Source: an uncultured Ignavibacteriota bacterium
GTDB lineage: Bacteria > Bacteroidota > Ignavibacteria > Tepidaquicellales > Tepidaquicellaceae
Assembly (NCBI GenBank): GCA_903901375.1
Contig: CAIUQV010000434.1
Location: 1 to 6,472 of the forward strand
DNA: 6,472 bases
Reading direction: 5' to 3'
In this document: positions 1 through 5,293 of the stretch, one piece after another
Layout of the letters: every line of letters begins with the position of its first letter
How positions within the stretch are numbered: the stretch's first letter is position 1
The notes under the pieces: generated by a model
What the model saw: the letters and a program-made list of their open reading frames with translations, nothing else
The model's database searches: none
What the model was told of the DNA's origin: nothing
Translations under genes and position numbers: made by a program

Positions 1-695
1 CAACTGATGTAAACATTCGTCAGCGGGTCATTTTTCTTTACCTGCCGGAAACAATTAATAAGTTCTTCTTTTGTTATGCAGTGATTTCTGAAAAGTGAAA
101 GATAAGCGGTTACTTCTTCCGAACCGTAAAAGCTGTTGTAATCTTCTTCTGTTAAAGGTTTTGCGAGAATGTTTAAAATAAAGTCAGCATCTCTCGAAAG
201 AAAGTTCAGTTTAATGTCAGAAGGAATCTGTTCTGTTGTTTTCAGGAAATAATCTCTTTTGTCGAAAAGTTTGTTTTCTTCCTGAAAAGAATTTCTTAAC
301 TCGGTTAGTCTTACGGCAGCTTTTACAATACCGCCGAAATTATCTGAAAATTCTGCATTCTCTACAACGGGAGTGATTAATTTTGTAAAGTAAGGTTTGT
401 TGACGGCTAAATCCGATTCTATAATCTTAGGAAGAAGCCTTATTTCATTCAGTGAATCGAGTTTGGCTAATTCCCTGAAAAGTTTTCTTCCTTCAATAAT
501 GTTCAGCTCGTCACGCAGATATTTGATGTCATCAAGAACACCGAACATCTGGCACTGTTCAGACAGCATCAGGTCTATCCATTCCCAGTTTTGCTCAAAA
601 TCATAATTATATTTATTCTGGGCAAAAGAATAAACAGACGACAATGCGACGAACAGAATTACTCCAAAAATTTTCTTTACCCTAATAATGCTCAT
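1..695 (-). CDS. Predicted secreted protein of unknown function (3' end cut off by window)
   Basis: I read this frame by hand; it is open from an ATG at 695 to the window edge, giving the first 231 residues without a stop. The N-terminus is a clear signal peptide: basic residues (R5, K7, K8), a hydrophobic core (about residues 9-23) and a likely cleavage after S-F-A-Q near residue 26. The rest is soluble, rich in Glu, Lys, Leu, Asn and Phe, and probably mostly helical, with no motif I recognise. The start lies 5 bp after the stop of the ClpS-like gene, so it is probably the last visible gene of the mazG operon. The chosen ATG is supported by the signal peptide starting immediately after it. 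An unusual point is that an exported protein follows a cytosolic adaptor. A metallopeptidase-type domain could lie in the missing C-terminal part, but nothing visible proves it. I am sure that it is coding and exported, and cannot assign a function. Confidence 0.82.
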   Translation of the reverse strand, partial: MSIIRVKKIFGVILFVALSSVYSFAQNKYNYDFEQNWEWIDLMLSEQCQMFGVLDDIKYLRDELNIIEGRKLFRELAKLDSLNEIRLLPKIIESDLAVNKPYFTKLITPVVENAEFSDNFGGIVKAAVRLTELRNSFQEENKLFDKRDYFLKTTEQIPSDIKLNFLSRDADFILNILAKPLTEEDYNSFYGSEEVTAYLSLFRNHCITKEELINCFRQVKKNDPLTNVYIS

Positions 696-700
696 AGAAA

Positions 701-967
701 TTATTGAATTTCCGTAACGAGATTTATTTCTTTCAAAACACTGTTAATTTTTGAAAGTTCGCTTACCATACCCGACTTTACAGTCGCTTTACCTTTAGTG
801 TGTGCAATAACAGCAATCTGCTCACACTGAATAATATCAAATCCCGTTGCCTTTTGCAATTGCAAAATTACCTGTTCCCATACGTGGTTTGAGTTGAACA
901 GAATCAGTTTTCTCAGAACAGGAGATTCTATATCCGTAACGGATTGTACTTTTTCAATAGTGCTCAT
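701..967 (-). CDS. clpS: ClpS-like ATP-dependent Clp protease adaptor
   Basis: This 88-residue cytosolic protein resembles the ClpS core throughout. It has a short N-terminal extension (1-18), a strand L-I-L-F-N (21-25) where ClpS has V-I-L-Y-N, a helix (30-40), a second helix ending in A-H-T-K-G-K-A (55-61), and a C-terminal strand L-V-T-E-I. ClpS binds the ClpA/ClpC N-domain and delivers substrates bearing destabilising N-terminal residues. The conserved pocket histidine (H56) and asparagine (N25) are present. The two aspartates that normally follow the asparagine are replaced by S26 and N27, and the loop looks one residue shorter. Substrate choice may therefore differ. I chose the ATG at 967: it gives a normal family length and sits 8 bp after the dacB stop. 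A TTG at 1009 would add 14 residues and overlap dacB. No Clp ATPase gene is in the window. Family assignment is by my own alignment from memory. Confidence 0.78.
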   Translation of the reverse strand: MSTIEKVQSVTDIESPVLRKLILFNSNHVWEQVILQLQKATGFDIIQCEQIAVIAHTKGKATVKSGMVSELSKINSVLKEINLVTEIQ

Positions 968-975
968 GTTAAAAT

Positions 976-2211
976 TTATTTTCTGGAAAACTGACAAAGC
1001 TTTTCGCAAATGAGGTCCTGCTTTTCTCTGTACGGTTCCCAGTTACCACCTTTAAACCCGTTCATTGCGATGTAGAATATCAGCAGTTCGTTATCCCTTG
1101 AGATGGCATACCCCGTCAATGTACTGACTCCGTTGATTGAACCCGTCTTTGCATGAACGTTCTGTTCTGCCTCGGTACCTTTCATTCGCTTCTTAAGTGT
1201 TCCGTCGACCCCGGACACGGGAAGCGACTTATAGAATATATCGAACACATTTTCACTGTCGAAGAGATATTTCAAAAGCTGAATGTAAACGTTTGAAGTA
1301 GCAAAATTAAACCTTGTTAAACCTGAGCCTTCAAGGAATTCATATTCGCTTCTGGAAATACCAATGTTTGAAAAAAGGTCTATCACTGCGTCTTCACCTT
1401 TTTTAAGGGTTCCCGGAGGTCTGTTAAATACGGCACCGACGACTTTAAATATAGTTATTGCAGAATGGTTATCGCTTGGCTTGTTCATATTGGCAAGAAC
1501 TTCAGACATACTATGAGTTATTCTTGCTATTTCCTTTCCTGATTCAGGGGCTGTTCCCGGAATAATGATACCGCCGAGTTTTATATTTTTTGAAGTAAAA
1601 TCACTCTGAAGAATGTTTGCGATTTCCGAAGACGGGTTTACGCGGCTTGCATTCTTGTTAAAACTCAATGCGTTAACAAAAGGCCAGTACTGTAATTTTG
1701 TATCGCCCGAATAGTAATTTGCCAGACCAAAGTTTTCATTATCAAGATAAGAATCATCGTAGATAATGTTACCGGTAATTTCAGTAATATTCTTTGAATA
1801 AAACTTCTTTATTAAAGCATTCAGGTCTCCCGTATCGAATTCGGGGTCGCCATAACCCTTGATGTAAAGATTTCCGTTTATGACACCGTCCGAAATATTA
1901 ACATCATCTGTGTACAGTACAGTTTTAAACTCATATCCTGCTCCGAGATACTGAAGTGCAATCGCAGACGTAACAACTTTGGAAATGGAGGCGGGTATCA
2001 TTTTCTTACCCGACTGGTATTCGTAAAGGAGGTCATACTTAGTTGCACTCGCAACCTGAACCGAAACATCACAATTAACAGATTTAACAATTGCATCAAT
2101 GTTCTCTTTTAATTCAGCAATTCTGTCTTTCGTTTGTGCAGGTATTGTAACCGGCAGCCATATGACAAAGAACAGAACTGCATATAACAGTTTTCTATTT
2201 GCCATTTTCAT
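976..2211 (-). CDS. dacB: D-alanyl-D-alanine carboxypeptidase/endopeptidase, PBP4 type (peptidase S13)
   Basis: The protein (411 residues from the ATG at 2211) trims or cleaves peptidoglycan peptides in the periplasm. All three penicillin-binding motifs are visible: S-I-S-K at residues 75-78 inside P-A-S-I-S-K (acylated serine S75), S-D-N at 246-248, and K-T-G at 355-357 in H-A-K-T-G-S. Other family landmarks are I-K-G-Y-G-D-P (about 117-123), G-S-G-L (about 295-298) and V-D-G-T-L-K-K-R (about 335-342). A signal peptide covers roughly residues 1-25, ending in T-I-P-A-Q. The length is shorter than Escherichia coli PBP4, suggesting a smaller insertion domain. The start is uncertain between GTG 2217, ATG 2211 and ATG 2205. 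All overlap the end of the Nudix gene, suggesting translational coupling. In the S-x-N region the usual A-E pair after the motif is A-I here, a minor departure. The family call is secure. Confidence 0.95.
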   Translation of the reverse strand: MKMANRKLLYAVLFFVIWLPVTIPAQTKDRIAELKENIDAIVKSVNCDVSVQVASATKYDLLYEYQSGKKMIPASISKVVTSAIALQYLGAGYEFKTVLYTDDVNISDGVINGNLYIKGYGDPEFDTGDLNALIKKFYSKNITEITGNIIYDDSYLDNENFGLANYYSGDTKLQYWPFVNALSFNKNASRVNPSSEIANILQSDFTSKNIKLGGIIIPGTAPESGKEIARITHSMSEVLANMNKPSDNHSAITIFKVVGAVFNRPPGTLKKGEDAVIDLFSNIGISRSEYEFLEGSGLTRFNFATSNVYIQLLKYLFDSENVFDIFYKSLPVSGVDGTLKKRMKGTEAEQNVHAKTGSINGVSTLTGYAISRDNELLIFYIAMNGFKGGNWEPYREKQDLICEKLCQFSRK

Positions 2212-2638
2212 AATCACTTATGTATTTATTTGCTTGCTTTAATAATTTTTTTGATTTCCCGAAAGTAATTTTCTCAAATGCCTTTTCATACGTAAGCCAT
2301 TTATAATTCAGTATTTCGTAATTATCTATTTTAACCTTTGTAACAAGAGATTCTGCAATAAAGTAATCAACTGTTTTAATAATTTTAACACCGGCATTAT
2401 TAACAAAGGAATAATTATCCCTGAAGAGTATTTTCTTTTTCAGGAGTTTAATCTTTTTAATACCTGTTTCTTCATTAAGTTCGCGAAGGGCAGTATCCAG
2501 ATACTTCTCGCCGCTTTCCGTATGCCCCTTTGGAAAACCCCAGTGCCCCTGATGCTGTTTCACGAGCAGGTATTTCCTTGAACGCGGAAAATAATAGAAC
2601 AGAATAATCCCCACAGAATGATGTTTCTTTGTAATCAA
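2195..2638 (-). CDS. Nudix hydrolase, diadenosine tetraphosphate (Ap4A) hydrolase-like
   Basis: The 147-residue protein has a perfect Nudix box at residues 38-60 (G-x5-E-x7-R-E-L-x-E-E-x-G-I: G38, E44, R52, E53, E56, E57, G59), which binds the catalytic metal ions. The preceding G-H-W-G-F-P-K-G-H (31-39) is typical of asymmetric Ap4A hydrolases of the NUDT2-like type, so the likely job is clearing dinucleoside polyphosphates, or less specifically other nucleoside diphosphate derivatives. The start is a TTG at 2638. An AGAGGA Shine-Dalgarno-like sequence lies 8 nt upstream, inside the end of mazG, and no in-frame ATG is available before the conserved fold begins. The gene starts 5 bp after mazG stops and its 3' end overlaps dacB. 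The C-terminal third is Lys-rich with no further motif. Exact substrate is inferred from the local motif only. Confidence 0.92.
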   Translation of the reverse strand: MITKKHHSVGIILFYYFPRSRKYLLVKQHQGHWGFPKGHTESGEKYLDTALRELNEETGIKKIKLLKKKILFRDNYSFVNNAGVKIIKTVDYFIAESLVTKVKIDNYEILNYKWLTYEKAFEKITFGKSKKLLKQANKYISDYENGK

Positions 2639-2643
2639 ATGTT

Positions 2644-3432
2644 CTATCCTCTGCTGTTATTTTTAACCCTTACCCATACTTCGTCCATTTCCTCGAGTGT
2701 CATTTCATCGAGAACAAGATTATTTTCCGATGCATACTCTTCAATCTTCTGAAAACGGAATATAAACTTTTCAATAGTTTTTCTTAAAGCGTCTTCGGGA
2801 TTAACCTTTATAAACCTTGCATAATTCACGATAGAGAAAAGCACATCACCGAATTCATCTTCAATCTTTTCCTGAGAAGTATGATTTTCAATGTTCTCTT
2901 TTAACTCAGAAATTTCTTCAAGTATTTTAGCATATACGGGTTTAACGTCCTTCCAGTCGAAACCAACCTTAGCAGCTTTCTCCTGAACCCTGTATGCTCT
3001 GAACAAAGAAGGCAGTTCTTTCGGAACACCGTCAAGAACGGATAATCTTCCTTCCTGCTGTTTGAGTTTTTCCCAGTTTGTTTTCACCTCGTCACTTCCC
3101 GATACTTTGACATCTCCAAAAACGTGCGGATGTCTCCTAATTAGTTTTTCTGTTTCGGAATCGAGTACGCTGCAAAGGTCGAAGACTGACTTTTCCTCTC
3201 CCATAATGCCGTGAAATACAACCTGCAGCATCAAATCTCCCAGTTCTTTTTTCAGCTCATTCATATCATTGTTGTCTATAGCCTCGAGAACTTCGTAAGA
3301 TTCTTCAAGCAAACATCTTCTAAGGCTTCCGTGAGTCTGTTCTTTATCCCAGGGACACTCTGCACGAAGTTTTCTAACGATGTTTACAAAACCTATAAAC
3401 TTCTCTGCAAGCAGCTTATCATTTTCGGTCAA
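2644..3432 (-). CDS. mazG: MazG nucleoside triphosphate pyrophosphohydrolase
   Basis: This cytosolic enzyme hydrolyses (d)NTPs to NMP plus pyrophosphate, cleaning the nucleotide pool; in E. coli MazG also affects ppGpp levels. The 262 residues match the usual full length of about 260 and show both tandem MazG domains. The N-terminal domain has C-P-W-D-K-E-Q-T-H (26-34), E43-E44-x-x-E47 and E63-L-G-D66, followed by H-P-H-V-F-G-D (101-107). The C-terminal domain has E172-E173-x-x-E176 and E193-F-G-D196. Both metal-binding sets (E-E-x-x-E ... E-x-x-D) are intact. The start is a TTG at 3432: the in-frame stop is 9 bp upstream and no ATG lies near the conserved N-terminus. No clear SD precedes it. 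It is the first gene of the minus-strand operon, 80 bp from the divergent thpR. Both catalytic halves being intact argues against a degenerate copy. Confidence 0.96.
   Translation of the reverse strand: MTENDKLLAEKFIGFVNIVRKLRAECPWDKEQTHGSLRRCLLEESYEVLEAIDNNDMNELKKELGDLMLQVVFHGIMGEEKSVFDLCSVLDSETEKLIRRHPHVFGDVKVSGSDEVKTNWEKLKQQEGRLSVLDGVPKELPSLFRAYRVQEKAAKVGFDWKDVKPVYAKILEEISELKENIENHTSQEKIEDEFGDVLFSIVNYARFIKVNPEDALRKTIEKFIFRFQKIEEYASENNLVLDEMTLEEMDEVWVRVKNNSRG
2647..2652 (-). promoter_or_regulatory. Shine-Dalgarno-like site of the Nudix gene
   Basis: AGAGGA on the minus strand, 8 nt before the TTG at 2638 and inside the last codons of mazG. It supports TTG as the true start of the Nudix gene. 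The same 8-nt spacing is seen at another TTG start in the window (4259). Confidence 0.5.
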
Positions 3433-3466
3433 TCTATTTTACTTTTAATATTAACTAAATCTTATC

Positions 3467-3495
3467 ATATTACAAATTTAAGGAAAGTTATTCAA
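3467..3495 (-). promoter_or_regulatory. Candidate promoter of the mazG operon
   Basis: In the 80 bp AT-rich gap between divergent mazG and thpR, the minus strand carries TTGAAT (3495-3490), a 17 nt spacer and TAATAT (3472-3467), which fits a sigma-70-type -35/-10 pair. A TAAATTTG word (3480-3473) overlaps it and matches the Bacteroidota -7 consensus TAnnTTTG, but no TTTG lies at the expected upstream distance. Either reading puts transcription start some 25-35 bp before the mazG start. Such words arise easily in AT-rich DNA, so this is only a candidate. I found no comparable pair for thpR. Confidence 0.3.
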
Positions 3496-3512
3496 TTTAA
3501 AAAACAATCAAA

Positions 3513-4064
3513 ATGAGGGCTTTCATATCCCTGAATATAAGCAGGGAAACTGCAGCAGTTATTAAAGAATTTCAGGATACAGTCAAACATTCATTAGGAT
3601 ATGCTGATTCTCATAATGTCAGATGGGAAACTCCGGACAAATTTCACATTACAATATTTTTCATAGGGGATACAGAAGAGACAGAAATAGAAAATATCAA
3701 GAACTGTCTGGCAGATATTAAAGAAGAAGGTATAGGAACCATAAACCTCGAGCTTGGGAGACTAAGCGGATTTCCAGACATTAAAAGACCAAATGTATTA
3801 TTCGTAGAACTGAAAGATAATGAAAACAAGCTCCAGAGACTTAACAAGTTTATAAAAGATTGTGTGAAAAGTCTTGGTTTCGAACACAGCGGAAAGTATC
3901 ATGCACACATTACACTCGGAAGAGTGAAAAGGAACTGCCGTATAAAAATGCCGACTGATTTATCATTAGCCGGCAGTTTCGAAATCAGGAACATAAGTCT
4001 GATGAAAAGTACTTTAAACAAAGAGGGAGCTATACACGAGTGTTTGTTTAACGCCGAACTATGA
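3513..4064 (+). CDS. thpR: RNA 2',3'-cyclic phosphodiesterase (LigT/2H phosphoesterase family)
   Basis: The 183-residue protein is a full-length 2H phosphoesterase. It carries the two diagnostic H-x-T motifs: H45-I-T47 in F-H-I-T-I-F-F and H132-I-T134 in H-A-H-I-T-L-G-R. It also has the family N-terminus R-A-F-I-S-L and the conserved V-R-W-E-T-P stretch before the first motif. Members hydrolyse RNA 2',3'-cyclic phosphates to 2'-phosphates and were first described as 2'-5' RNA ligases; the in vivo role is poorly known. It acts in the cytosol. The ATG at 3513 places the family N-terminus right at residue 2; the upstream sequence is A-rich without a clear SD. It is transcribed divergently from mazG and may share transcripts with the downstream leader region, since no plus-strand T-tract terminator follows the stop. 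Confidence 0.95.
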   Translation: MRAFISLNISRETAAVIKEFQDTVKHSLGYADSHNVRWETPDKFHITIFFIGDTEETEIENIKNCLADIKEEGIGTINLELGRLSGFPDIKRPNVLFVELKDNENKLQRLNKFIKDCVKSLGFEHSGKYHAHITLGRVKRNCRIKMPTDLSLAGSFEIRNISLMKSTLNKEGAIHECLFNAEL

Positions 4065-4071
4065 GCGGGAT

Positions 4072-4110
4072 AAAAAAAGACAGAAGCATCAAGGAGGAGA
4101 CGCTTCTGTC
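4072..4110 (-). terminator. Perfect 9 bp stem-loop with T7 tract on the minus strand; SD-like loop on the plus strand
   Basis: The arms GACAGAAGC (4079-4087) and GCTTCTGTC (4102-4110) are perfect inverted repeats with a 14 nt loop. On the minus strand the stem is followed directly by seven T (4078-4072), the textbook form of an intrinsic terminator. On the plus strand no T tract follows, so it is a poor terminator for thpR. This orientation is odd because no minus-strand gene lies just to the right; the nearest is the kinase ending at 5294. On the plus strand the loop displays AAGGAGGAGA, an SD-like sequence with no start codon at normal distance. A regulatory stem-loop in the 5' leader of the downstream genes is the alternative reading. 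Confidence 0.5.
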
Positions 4111-4123
4111 AATAAGGAGGAGA
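4091..4123 (+). repeat. Direct repeat of a 10-nt Shine-Dalgarno-like sequence
   Basis: AAGGAGGAGA occurs at 4091-4100 and again at 4114-4123, a period of 23 nt. The first copy lies in the loop of the 4079-4110 hairpin. The second is preceded by T, and TAAGGAGG is a near-ideal complement to the 16S rRNA tail, 12 nt before an ATG at 4133. These are by far the strongest SD-like sequences I see in the window. Confidence 0.6.
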
Positions 4124-4132
4124 ACAATAAAA

Positions 4133-4213
4133 ATGAAAAACAACAGTACAAAATTAGGCAGTATAGGAAATATCTTCTATACCAAAATTTACTCCTATCG
4201 GGGGTATAATTGA
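4133..4213 (+). CDS. Possible 26-residue leader peptide
   Basis: A short ORF starts at ATG 4133, 12 nt after AGGAGG, and stops with TGA at 4211-4213. The peptide begins M-K-N-N-S-T-K and ends with a Tyr-rich, basic tail (Y-T-K-I-Y-S-Y-R-G-Y-N). It has four Tyr among its last 11 residues and no hydrophobic span long enough for a membrane segment or signal peptide. It resembles no family I know. It ends 45 bp before the TTG start of the secreted hydrolase on the same strand, so it could be a regulatory leader peptide or simply a chance ORF behind a purine-rich element. The strong SD is the main argument for translation, though the 12 nt spacing is longer than ideal. Confidence 0.35.
   Translation: MKNNSTKLGSIGNIFYTKIYSYRGYN
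4161..4208 (+). promoter_or_regulatory. Overlapping alternative hairpins in the leader
   Basis: GTATAGGA (4161-4168) pairs with TTCTATAC (4175-4182) over 8 bp including one G-T, with a 6 nt loop. TATACC (4178-4183) can instead pair with GGTATA (4203-4208), and a smaller stem TACTCC/GGGGTA (4190-4195/4201-4206) fits inside that region. The first two share bases and exclude each other, as in attenuator-like leaders. The CTCCT at 4192-4196 is also complementary to the AGGAG of both upstream SD-like copies. No T tract follows, so transcriptional attenuation is not shown; control of translation would be the simpler idea. In AT-rich DNA such short stems can be accidental. Confidence 0.25.
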
Positions 4214-4238
4214 ATATTTTGCTCTAAAATTTAATAAT
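4210..4238 (+). promoter_or_regulatory. Weak candidate promoter of the SGNH-hydrolase gene
   Basis: TTGAAT (4210-4215), a 17 nt spacer and AATAAT (4233-4238) form a weak sigma-70-like pair 20 bp before the TTG at 4259. A perfect TATAAT also lies at 4205-4210 but lacks a recognisable -35 box. Both are low-confidence calls in AT-rich sequence. Confidence 0.18.
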
Positions 4239-4244
4239 GATTTT

Positions 4245-4250
4245 ACAGGA
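4245..4250 (+). promoter_or_regulatory. Shine-Dalgarno-like site deciding the TTG start at 4259
   Basis: ACAGGA lies 8 nt before the TTG, and an in-frame TGA sits immediately before that codon (4256-4258), so the frame cannot start further upstream. Starting at the next ATG (4292) would remove most of the signal peptide. Together these make TTG the likely start. Confidence 0.5.
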
Positions 4251-4258
4251 TTAACTGA

Positions 4259-5293
4259 TTGAAAAGCCGATTTACTTACATACTGTTGTTAATGTTTGTA
4301 CCTGCGATACTCTTTGCGGACACAACAAGGGTGCTTTTTATAGGGAACAGCTATACATACGTGAATGATTTACCTTTGATGTTTGCGAACATAAGCAGTT
4401 CACTTGGAAAGGCAGTGTACACAGAAATGAGTGCGCCGGGTGGTTATTCATTCGAGCTTCATCTTGCGAACAGCGAAACGGTGCAGAAAATATCAAAAGG
4501 AAACTGGAATTTTGTAGTACTGCAGGAACAAAGCCAGATGCCGGTAATAGATTATTTCAGGAATAACTCGACCTATCCGTCTGCCAGAAAACTTGATTCG
4601 TTAATCAGGTCTTACAACAGCAATACAATGTTTTTTATGACATGGGGAAGAAGATACGGCGGGATACAGTGTATTGATACGAGCTGCAGTCCTCCGTTTA
4701 TAAATTATTCACATATGCAGGATTCGTTATCTGCGGCGTACTTAAGAATTGCGAATGAACTGGGTGATGCGGTATGCAGAGCAGGAAACGTATGGCGGCA
4801 ATCAGTCAACACAGATTCAACAGTTGTGCTCTGGGATTCCGATTTAAGTCATCCTTCGCTTGCGGGTACATATTTGACTGCCTGTGCTTTTTACTCGAGG
4901 ATATTCAACTCTTCCTGTACAGGTGCTTCATACTACGGCGGCCTACCTCCCTCAACAGCGCAGTACCTGCAGACAATTGCATCAAACTATATTTTAAGCG
5001 CCGGAGAAAACAGGAAAGAACAGGAGACGGGTTTTACACTTTACGAAAATTATCCTAACCCTTTCAACGGAATGACAGTAATAAATTTTGAAGTGAATAT
5101 ACGAACTAATGTAGAAATCAGTATATATAATTCCGAAGGACGGTTAGCAGAAAAACTGTATTCGGGTATGATGAATCCCGGTAAACACAAAATTCCATGG
5201 AAGGCAAACAGCAAACTGTCATCCGGGATATACTATATAATGCTTAGCGGGGGCAATCACATCAAAACAGGAAAACTTGTTTACCTGAAATAA
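4259..5293 (+). CDS. Secreted SGNH/GDSL-hydrolase-like protein with T9SS C-terminal sorting domain
   Basis: The 344-residue protein has three parts. Residues 1-20 form a signal peptide (K2, R4, hydrophobic core, cleavage near L-F-A-D). Residues 24-250 resemble an SGNH hydrolase: V-L-F-I-G-N-S-Y-T (25-33) supplies the likely nucleophile S31, a P-G-G-Y-S stretch may be the block II glycine, V-V-L-Q-E-Q-S-Q is a block III-like strand, and D195-L-S-H198 gives the C-terminal Asp and His. The G-N-S-x-T form is closest to the DUF4886-like branch. About residues 260-344 are a T9SS type A sorting domain: L-Y-E-N-Y-P-N-P-F-N (263-272 region), G-R-L-A, S-S-G-I-Y-Y and a terminal K-L-V-Y-L-K. It is probably exported to the cell surface or medium and acts as an esterase or carbohydrate deacetylase; the substrate is unknown. 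Translation starts at TTG. Its stop abuts the convergent kinase gene. Confidence 0.9.
   Translation: MKSRFTYILLLMFVPAILFADTTRVLFIGNSYTYVNDLPLMFANISSSLGKAVYTEMSAPGGYSFELHLANSETVQKISKGNWNFVVLQEQSQMPVIDYFRNNSTYPSARKLDSLIRSYNSNTMFFMTWGRRYGGIQCIDTSCSPPFINYSHMQDSLSAAYLRIANELGDAVCRAGNVWRQSVNTDSTVVLWDSDLSHPSLAGTYLTACAFYSRIFNSSCTGASYYGGLPPSTAQYLQTIASNYILSAGENRKEQETGFTLYENYPNPFNGMTVINFEVNIRTNVEISIYNSEGRLAEKLYSGMMNPGKHKIPWKANSKLSSGIYYIMLSGGNHIKTGKLVYLK

Noticed and set aside
397..606. Plus-strand Ser-rich ORF of 69 codons
   Set aside because: It is antisense to the secreted protein on the minus strand, which has a signal peptide and correct operon spacing; Ser richness is typical of a shadow frame.
968..1009. 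TTG at 1009 as the start of the ClpS-like gene, adding 14 residues
   Set aside because: It would overlap the coding end of dacB by over 30 bp, has no SD, and adds residues outside the ClpS core; the ATG at 967 gives normal length and spacing.
2212..2217. GTG at 2217 as the dacB start
   Set aside because: ATG codons at 2211 and 2205 are two and four codons further in and the signal peptide is complete from either; GTG is not needed, though it is not excluded.
3211..3516. Plus-strand ORF of about 100 codons opposite the start of mazG
   Set aside because: It lies antisense to conserved MazG motifs, has a low-complexity hydrophobic and Gln/Lys-rich translation and crosses the divergent promoter region; it is a shadow.
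4079..4110. Terminator for thpR on the plus strand
   Set aside because: The stem is followed by AATAAGG rather than a T run on the plus strand; the T tract exists only on the minus strand.
4091..4123. Possible start of a CRISPR or tandem repeat array
   Set aside because: Only two 10-nt copies are present, without spacers or further units; they are better explained as purine-rich SD-like sites.
4205..4210. Perfect TATAAT as a -10 box for the hydrolase gene
   Set aside because: No recognisable -35 element lies 15-19 nt upstream and no extended -10 TG is present; it overlaps the end of the small ORF and may be chance.
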